Shown here piece after piece: positions 6,730 through 10,424 of a stretch of DNA of 10,424 nucleotides. A program made the position numbers and the translations under genes. How positions within the stretch are numbered: position 1 is the first letter of the stretch; every line of letters starts with the position of its first letter. This stretch comes from CAYUWG01 sp964448285 (GTDB lineage Bacteria > Bacteroidota > Ignavibacteria > SZUA-365), in NCBI GenBank assembly GCA_964448285.1, contig CAYUWG010000103.1, positions 1-10,424 on the forward strand, written 5' to 3'. Under the pieces are notes generated by a model, which searched no databases, was not told the DNA's origin, and saw nothing but the letters and a program-made list of their open reading frames with translations.

Positions 6730-7269
6730 ATGCTTTCCATAAAACATTCTTTCATTCCCTCTCTCATGCTCATCGTCGTCTTTTCCTTCGGCTCACGCGC
6801 ACAGGAACTCCTCCGTGAAGGCGCCGAAGTGCCTGACGTCAGCGGCCGGACCTTCGATGGAAAGGACATATCGCTTCGCTCCTTCATCGGGAAGTCGCAC
6901 GTCGTTCTGTATTTCTATCCGAAGGACCATACTTCCGGCTGCACGAAGCAGGCCTGCGCGCTGCGCGATTCGTACGATGAAATCAAAGCGCTCGGCGCGG
7001 AAGTCCTTGGCGTCAGTGGCGACGATGCCGAGTCGCATCGCTCGTTCACGGAAGAATACCACCTCTCATTCCCGCTGCTAACCGATACCGATCATCGCAT
7101 CGCGACGGCGTTCGGTGTGCCGCTCGTGCGCGGCATGGCAAAACGCGTCACGTTCATACTCGGATCGGATGGAACGATCGAGCGCGTCTTTCCCGCGGTG
7201 AACGTTTCTACGCACGATCAGGACGTCCTCGATGCTCTGCGTGAACTGAACGACAAGCGTGAGGGATGA
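6730..7269 (+). CDS. Exported PrxQ/BCP-type peroxiredoxin
   Basis: The 179-residue thiol peroxidase reduces hydrogen peroxide and organic hydroperoxides, using thioredoxin-like donors. The active site is YPKDHTSGCTKQAC, with peroxidatic Cys71 in the P-x3-T-x2-C motif (Pro64, Thr68) and resolving Cys76 five residues on, the C-x4-C pattern of PrxQ/bacterioferritin comigratory protein. EVLGVSGDD and KRVTFILGSDG are further family marks. Residues 1-24 form a signal peptide ending SRA before Gln25, so the mature enzyme is predicted to be periplasmic; most BCP proteins are cytoplasmic. The start lies 10 bp after the DUF2851 stop with no clear Shine-Dalgarno. The stop overlaps the next start as ATGA (7266-7269). 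A cytoplasmic form from an internal start is unlikely, as no suitable Met precedes the domain. Confidence 0.92.
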   Translation: MLSIKHSFIPSLMLIVVFSFGSRAQELLREGAEVPDVSGRTFDGKDISLRSFIGKSHVVLYFYPKDHTSGCTKQACALRDSYDEIKALGAEVLGVSGDDAESHRSFTEEYHLSFPLLTDTDHRIATAFGVPLVRGMAKRVTFILGSDGTIERVFPAVNVSTHDQDVLDALRELNDKREG

Positions 7270-9044
7270 CCGGCCTGCGTTTCGTTGCCCTCTTTCTCTT
7301 CACTCCTCTTATCGTTTTCTGCCAGACGGTTTCCGACCTTTCGGCGTATCACGCGAACGGACAGACGTTTCTCACGTGGAAAACACCGAGCGGTCCTGTT
7401 TCCCATTACGTGCTCTTCCGATCGGCGCGGCCGATTCGCACGTCGTTCTCGCTTCGGGATGCGGAGCGAATCGGAAGCGTTCAGCCAGGCCAGTCCGTCA
7501 ATCACCGCCTGCAGTCGATTCTCCGTACGCCTCAGTTTTTTCGCCTGCCCAACTCCACCGTCCCGTTGACGATCGATGACGAGCTTGTGGTTTTACCGAG
7601 CGTGAAGAAGGGACAATGGTATTACGCGGTCGCAATCCACACGGGCCGGACGGAGATCACGACGCTGACGGTTGGCCGCAACACGACGCCAACGCCCGTG
7701 TTCGAACGCCCCGGGAATCCGACGCCCGTATTTCAGAAAACCGTGACGTGGGAAGGGAGGAACCTCGACGTGTTCGTGCACTGGGTAAGCAACGTATCGC
7801 TTCCGCGCTCTCCCGCGATGGCGAACGTCCTCTCGCTCCCGTTCAACTTTGCCGTTGCGAAACAGGGAAACGCATCGCTCCATCCGCTGCTCGTTCGCTT
7901 CCATGGCCGCGGCGACAATTTTCTCCGGCACGTGCGACACTCCGGCAATCCGGAGGAATGGGTGCTCGCGATGGACGACTACCTTCCCGGCGAAATGCGC
8001 AGCACGTTTTGGTTCGGCTATCATGAGAGCATGAACATCTGGTCAGGCGGAAACGGCGTCCCTTCTTCCGGAACGGTGATGGACTACACCGCCGCGCGCA
8101 TCCGATGGACGATCGAGTGGGCCTGCCGTGCACTGCCGATCGATACGTCACGCATCACGCTTGCGGGTTACTCGATGGGCGCCTCCGGTGCGGTCTTCAC
8201 CGGCCTGACGTTTCCCGATCGCATTGCATCGGTTATCGCGCACCAGCCCCGACTGAACTACGCGGTCGAACGCGACCCGAATATCGGTCTGCAATCGTCA
8301 TCGTGGCGCGGTTCACAGCGGGTGTTTCACACGCTCTGGGGAACCCCGTCGGCGAACCTTCCGACGAACACGGGGCTTGCGGTTTACGAGCGACAGAACT
8401 TCAACCGTGTACTCGCGCACGTTCGGAGAGACCGCCTTCCTCCGATGCTCATCTTTGCAGGCCGCAACGATACCACCGTCGGTTGGATGCAAATGGTCCA
8501 GGCAATGCGCACGGCGGACAGCGCGGAGATTGAAGCGGATTTCTTCTGGGATCTCCGGGCACATGAACGCACTGCCGACGCGCATTGGATTCCGTTCGAA
8601 CATGCGCTCTATCGTTCACACTATCGAAGCGACCGTTCCTATCCCGCTGTCGTGCATGAATCGAAGAATGCCGACCCCGGCAACGGTTCATGGAGTACCG
8701 GCGACACGCTCGGCAGTATGAACGCCTTCGTGGAATCGGTCGAACCGGTGATCGATGAAAAGGACGCGTGGAGTTGTGGGCTCCGCATCACAGCCACGGA
8801 TGCACCGGCGCTCGGTCTTCCCCAATCGCTGACGGCGACGGTAATTCCAAAGAGGTTGCAGAGATTCACCATTCGTGCGAATGCCTGGTATGTCGCAACG
8901 ATCACAACTCCGGCCGGACGCATGGAGCATCGCACGATCGAATCCACCGCAGATGGTGCGGTGATCATCCGTGACGTTCCCGTATCGAAGGCTGTCACGC
9001 GCGTTGACGTTCGTCCCGTAACCGGGCCGTTCATCCGCCCTTGA
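7266..9044 (+). CDS. Secreted alpha/beta hydrolase with N-terminal Fn3-like region
   Basis: The 592-residue protein starts with a signal sequence (hydrophobic to about residue 19, ending IVFC before Gln20; processing type uncertain). Residues about 22-135 (LSAYHANGQTFLTWKT, HYVLFRSARPI) read like a fibronectin III-type beta domain. The hydrolase core follows from about 160: LLVRFHGRGDN is a likely oxyanion-hole region, GYSMG (301-305) holds nucleophile Ser303, AGRNDTTV gives Asp402, and His433 or His440 completes a triad. The order resembles PHB-depolymerase-like or prolyl-oligopeptidase-like esterases. The C-terminal 130 residues (about 460-592) look like a further beta domain; I recognise no T9SS sorting signal. 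The substrate is unknown, perhaps an ester or polysaccharide substituent. It is last in the operon, overlapping the peroxiredoxin by ATGA, and its stop lies in a hairpin that also holds the rex promoter -35. Confidence 0.82.
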   Translation: MTGLRFVALFLFTPLIVFCQTVSDLSAYHANGQTFLTWKTPSGPVSHYVLFRSARPIRTSFSLRDAERIGSVQPGQSVNHRLQSILRTPQFFRLPNSTVPLTIDDELVVLPSVKKGQWYYAVAIHTGRTEITTLTVGRNTTPTPVFERPGNPTPVFQKTVTWEGRNLDVFVHWVSNVSLPRSPAMANVLSLPFNFAVAKQGNASLHPLLVRFHGRGDNFLRHVRHSGNPEEWVLAMDDYLPGEMRSTFWFGYHESMNIWSGGNGVPSSGTVMDYTAARIRWTIEWACRALPIDTSRITLAGYSMGASGAVFTGLTFPDRIASVIAHQPRLNYAVERDPNIGLQSSSWRGSQRVFHTLWGTPSANLPTNTGLAVYERQNFNRVLAHVRRDRLPPMLIFAGRNDTTVGWMQMVQAMRTADSAEIEADFFWDLRAHERTADAHWIPFEHALYRSHYRSDRSYPAVVHESKNADPGNGSWSTGDTLGSMNAFVESVEPVIDEKDAWSCGLRITATDAPALGLPQSLTATVIPKRLQRFTIRANAWYVATITTPAGRMEHRTIESTADGAVIIRDVPVSKAVTRVDVRPVTGPFIRP

Positions 9045-9050
9045 TGGGCG
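9036..9050. promoter_or_regulatory. Hairpin over hydrolase stop and rex -35
   Basis: CGCCC-TTGAT-GGGCG is a perfect 5-bp stem with a 5-nt loop. The hydrolase stop TGA (9042-9044) and the rex promoter -35 TTG (9041-9043) are both in the loop. No T tract follows, so it is a poor intrinsic terminator; it could be an operator or a chance palindrome. Confidence 0.35.
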
Positions 9051-9071
9051 CAACCGGGAAGTTTATCTTTC
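9041..9071 (+). promoter_or_regulatory. Candidate rex promoter
   Basis: TTG (9041-9043, hexamer TTGATG) is followed after 20 bp by TATCTTTC (9064-9071). This is the same -10 octamer and the same spacing as in the minus-strand cluster promoter. Transcription would start near 9078 and leave a leader of about 38 nt before the GTG at 9116. The -35 overlaps the stop codon of the upstream gene. Confidence 0.55.
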
Positions 9072-9073
9072 GC

Positions 9074-9098
9074 CGTGGGAATGACAGTTCCATCCACG
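9074..9098. promoter_or_regulatory. Imperfect inverted repeat in the rex leader
   Basis: CGTG-GGAA and TTCC-ATC-CACG form two 4-bp stems with a 3-nt bulge around the loop TGACAG. It lies between the predicted -10 and the start codon. It could be an operator or a leader hairpin, but the stems are short. Confidence 0.25.
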
Positions 9099-9115
9099 AA
9101 TCGTAACATGAGGTA

Positions 9116-9826
9116 GTGACGAAGCAGGCTGACACGGCGAACGCGAAAAAGAATACGTTCGGAATTTCGAAAGCGACGTTTCGTCGTTTGCCCCGGTACC
9201 ATCAGATCCTTTCGACGTTCAAAGCGAAGGGACAGAAATACATTTCGAGCGGCAAGCTCGCTGATATCCTCGAGTTGAAAGAGACGCTCGTGCGCAAGGA
9301 CATGGCCGACCTGAAGATACGGGGCAAGCAGAACCAGGGCTATCTGGTTGAGGCGCTCCTCAAACGCATCGAAGACTTCCTCGGCCTCCAGGAGATCACC
9401 GAAGCGGTGATCGTCGGTGCGGGACATCTCGGAAAAGCGCTCGCCCAGTTCGGGGATTTCTTCCACTATGGTTTGAAGATCGTCGGCATCTTCGACGTGG
9501 AGGAAAGCATCATCGGCCAGCGAATCGGCGCGGTTACCGTGCAGCACGTCGATCAACTTCGTGGAATCATCGAACGGCGACGGCTCCGGATGATCATTCT
9601 CACGACACCGAAAGCGGTTGCCCAGTCGCTGACCGACCTCGTCATCGAAGCGGGCGTGAAGGCGATATGGAATTTCACTCCGCAGGAATTGACCGCGCCG
9701 AACGGCATCTACATTCGCAACGAGCAAATCGTCGCCGGCTTCATGGCGGTCTCCCACTTCCTCAAAAACCTTCCGCCGGATGAACGCCCGAACAACGAAG
9801 TGGACCTTTCCGAAATGCTCTGGTAA
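9116..9826 (+). CDS. rex: Redox-sensing transcriptional repressor Rex
   Basis: The 236-residue regulator binds DNA as a dimer when NADH is low and is released by NADH, controlling respiratory and fermentative genes. The N-terminal winged helix (about 17-85) has ISKATFRRLPRYHQIL, SSGKLADIL and VRKDMADL. The Rossmann domain opens with VIVGAGHLGKAL (98-109, GxGxxG) and has IVGIFDV (Asp127), then ILTTP and AIWNFTPQEL, all typical of Rex. The stretch after VRKDMADL (KIRGKQNQGY) departs from the usual FGKRGVGY form. The only plausible start is GTG at 9116; GAGG lies just 2 nt before it, which is close. It has its own predicted promoter and is followed by repeat DNA. I see no Rex operator (TTGTGA-type inverted repeat) in the window, so its targets are elsewhere or use another sequence. 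Confidence 0.94.
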   Translation: MTKQADTANAKKNTFGISKATFRRLPRYHQILSTFKAKGQKYISSGKLADILELKETLVRKDMADLKIRGKQNQGYLVEALLKRIEDFLGLQEITEAVIVGAGHLGKALAQFGDFFHYGLKIVGIFDVEESIIGQRIGAVTVQHVDQLRGIIERRRLRMIILTTPKAVAQSLTDLVIEAGVKAIWNFTPQELTAPNGIYIRNEQIVAGFMAVSHFLKNLPPDERPNNEVDLSEMLW

Positions 9827-9836
9827 TCAGCGAAGA

Positions 9837-9851
9837 ACGATTGTCGATCGT
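9837..9851 (+). terminator. Weak hairpin after rex
   Basis: ACGAT-TGTCG-ATCGT is a 5-bp stem 11 bp after the rex stop. No T run follows, so termination here is doubtful. The stronger hairpins at 9931-9978 may serve this role instead. Confidence 0.2.
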
Positions 9852-9860
9852 CGGGAATAC

Positions 9861-9930
9861 GGATTGTGAATTACGGATTACGGATTACGGATTTGGGATT
9901 TGCGATTTGCGATTTGTGGTTTGGGATGTC
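9861..9930 (+). repeat. Heptad array, right unit 1 (forward)
   Basis: Ten consecutive 7-bp units follow one another without a gap: GGATTGT, GAATTAC, GGATTAC twice, GGATTTG twice, CGATTTG twice, TGGTTTG and GGATGTC. GATTAC-type units come first and GATTTG-type units second. The array runs directly into the TCGTTCCCAC hairpin. A short open frame over this and the next array is only a by-product of the repeat. Confidence 0.88.
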
Positions 9931-9978
9931 TCGTTCCCACCGCTCCGCGTGGGAATGAAGCGCCTGACGCTCCGCGTC
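9931..9978 (+). repeat. Twin-hairpin box between heptad arrays
   Basis: TCGTTCCCAC (9931-9940) pairs with GTGGGAATGA (9949-9958) around an 8-nt loop, a 10-bp stem with one G-T pair. It is followed by GACGC-TCC-GCGTC (9966-9978). Boxes of the GTTCCCACGCTCCGCGTGGGAA kind are, to my recollection, scattered in many unrelated bacterial genomes as REP-like elements. Degenerate versions (ACGGAGCGATGGGAACGAGA in the opposite orientation) close the other heptad arrays in this window. Confidence 0.82.
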
Positions 9979-9994
9979 GTTGCTCAGTTCGCCG

Positions 9995-10051
9995 GGATTA
10001 CAGATTACTGATTACGGATTTGGGATTTGCGATTTGCGATTTCTCGTTCCC
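9995..10051 (+). repeat. Heptad array, right unit 2 (forward), with CTCGTTCCC end
   Basis: Seven units run from 9995: GGATTAC, AGATTAC, TGATTAC, GGATTTG twice, CGATTTG, and a final CGATTT merging into CTCGTTCCC (10043-10051). It shows the same order as the previous array: GATTAC-type, then GATTTG-type, then the CTCGTTCCC box, of which only the first half remains. Confidence 0.85.
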
Positions 10052-10068
10052 GTCTGGTACAGCAACGA

Positions 10069-10231
10069 ATCCCGTAGAGATGAACTATTGGTAGCCGTTC
10101 AACGAAAGGAAGCGCAATAGTCCCGTAGGGACGACCTATTTGTAGCCCGTTCATTTCTCTCAGTCGTCCCGATGGGACTTAATGGAATCAGCTACTGAAT
10201 GCATTCTACCAAAAGGCCATCCCTACGGGAT
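10069..10231. repeat. Cluster of GTCCCGTAGGGAC-type hairpin boxes
   Basis: Four short palindromes occur. ATCCCGTAGAGAT is at 10069, GTCCCGTAGGGAC at 10120, GTCCCGATGGGAC at 10166 and ATCCCTACGGGAT at 10219. The first two are each followed by a shared tail reading about CTATTGGTAGCCGTTCA, ending at 10101 and 10153. The fourth is in the opposite orientation, with its tail TGAATGCATTCTACCAAAAG before it (from 10196). The outer units can therefore pair as a long imperfect hairpin, like a palindromic MITE-type element. There is no open reading frame of interest. Confidence 0.75.
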
Positions 10232-10278
10232 TTCAATGAAACGAAACTCTGAATGAGACGCAGAGCGATTAACGAGAA
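10224..10278. repeat. Right copy of 55-bp direct repeat
   Basis: It is identical to positions 1-55 and overlaps the last hairpin box of the preceding cluster by 8 bp. The match ends at 10278, after which the two copies differ. With the left copy it encloses about 10.2 kb, including all genes of the window. Confidence 0.9.
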
Positions 10279-10285
10279 GAATTCC

Positions 10286-10424
10286 AAATCGCAAATAGCA
10301 AATCACAAATCCGTAATCCCGACGGAGCGATGGGAGCGAGAAATCGCAAATCCCAAATCACAAATCACAAATCCGTAATCAGTAATCTGTAATCCGTAAT
10401 CCCGACGGAGCGATGGGAACGAGA
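10286..10424 (-). repeat. Two tandem heptad-plus-box units (reverse)
   Basis: Unit one (10286-10341) is a run of AAATCNN/AATCNNN heptads ending in the box ACGGAGCGATGGGAGCGAGA. Unit two (10342-10424) repeats the pattern with about nine heptads and the box ACGGAGCGATGGGAACGAGA, reaching the window end. Read on the minus strand, each unit is box, GATTAC-type heptads, GATTTG-type heptads. They are thus inverted relative to the arrays at 9861-10051 and in the same orientation as those at 70-201. Confidence 0.87.

Noticed and set aside
8639..9757. Open frame of 372 codons on the minus strand
   Set aside because: It lies opposite the end of the hydrolase and most of rex, both of which have clear family motifs. 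Its translation is Arg/His/Asp-rich and matches nothing I know.
9864..9872. TTGTGAATT as a half-site of a Rex operator
   Set aside because: There is no inverted partner half-site, and it lies downstream of rex inside the heptad array, where such words arise from the repeat itself.
9900..10094. Small open frame of 64 codons in the right repeat region
   Set aside because: It is translated from heptad arrays and hairpin boxes and repeats the same short peptide words; no ribosome-binding site supports it.
10069..10231. Insertion sequence
   Set aside because: No transposase frame is present; at most it is a non-autonomous element.
9861..10424. CRISPR array
   Set aside because: The repeated units are only 7 bp and contiguous, with no unique spacers of regular length and no cas genes.

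Overview
The window looks like chromosomal DNA from a Gram-negative member of the Bacteroidota/Chlorobiota/Ignavibacteriota (FCB) side of the bacterial tree. This is an inference. It rests on a DUF2851 gene (a family I know mainly from Bacteroidota and relatives), exported proteins whose signal peptides end in xAQ or CQ, a Rex repressor, and a FabL/FabI-like reductase. Base composition is moderately GC-rich by eye, coding density is high, and there is no rRNA, tRNA, transposase, phage or CRISPR component.

Layout. Positions 1-201 are repeat DNA. A minus-strand cluster follows, read from right to left: a FabL/FabI-like SDR (3101-2226), a metallo-beta-lactamase/rhodanese fusion of the persulfide dioxygenase type (2142-1057), and a PlsC-family acyltransferase (1025-189). 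A 139-bp divergent promoter region (3102-3240) separates it from a tightly packed plus-strand operon (3241-9044): a GT9 glycosyltransferase, a small lipoprotein, ribulose-phosphate 3-epimerase (rpe), a DUF2851 protein, an exported PrxQ/BCP peroxiredoxin, and a secreted alpha/beta hydrolase. Several junctions overlap by 4 bp (ATGA or GTGA). A separate plus-strand gene, rex (9116-9826), follows with its own promoter. From 9861 to the window end there is no gene, only a dense composite repeat region.

How the genes fit together. The minus cluster covers lipid metabolism (enoyl-ACP-reductase-like step, lysophospholipid acylation) and sulfide/persulfide handling. The plus operon mixes envelope glycan synthesis, central carbon metabolism and exported or redox functions. 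Rex would sense NADH/NAD+. Three candidate promoters share one layout: a -35 TTG, 20 bp to a -10 of the form TA(T/C)(C/T)TT. The two divergent ones are separated by a perfect 14-bp palindrome.

The least ordinary part is the repeat DNA. Arrays of degenerate 7-bp units (GATTAC-type then GATTTG-type, always in that order) alternate with a hairpin-forming box beginning TCTCGTTCCC. On the right they surround a cluster of GTCCCGTAGGGAC-type hairpins in inverted orientation. A 55-bp segment at positions 1-55 recurs exactly at 10224-10278, so the whole gene block lies between direct repeats. One array supplies the stop codon of the acyltransferase. I see no convincing new multi-gene defence or metabolic system; the repeat family is the best candidate for something undescribed.
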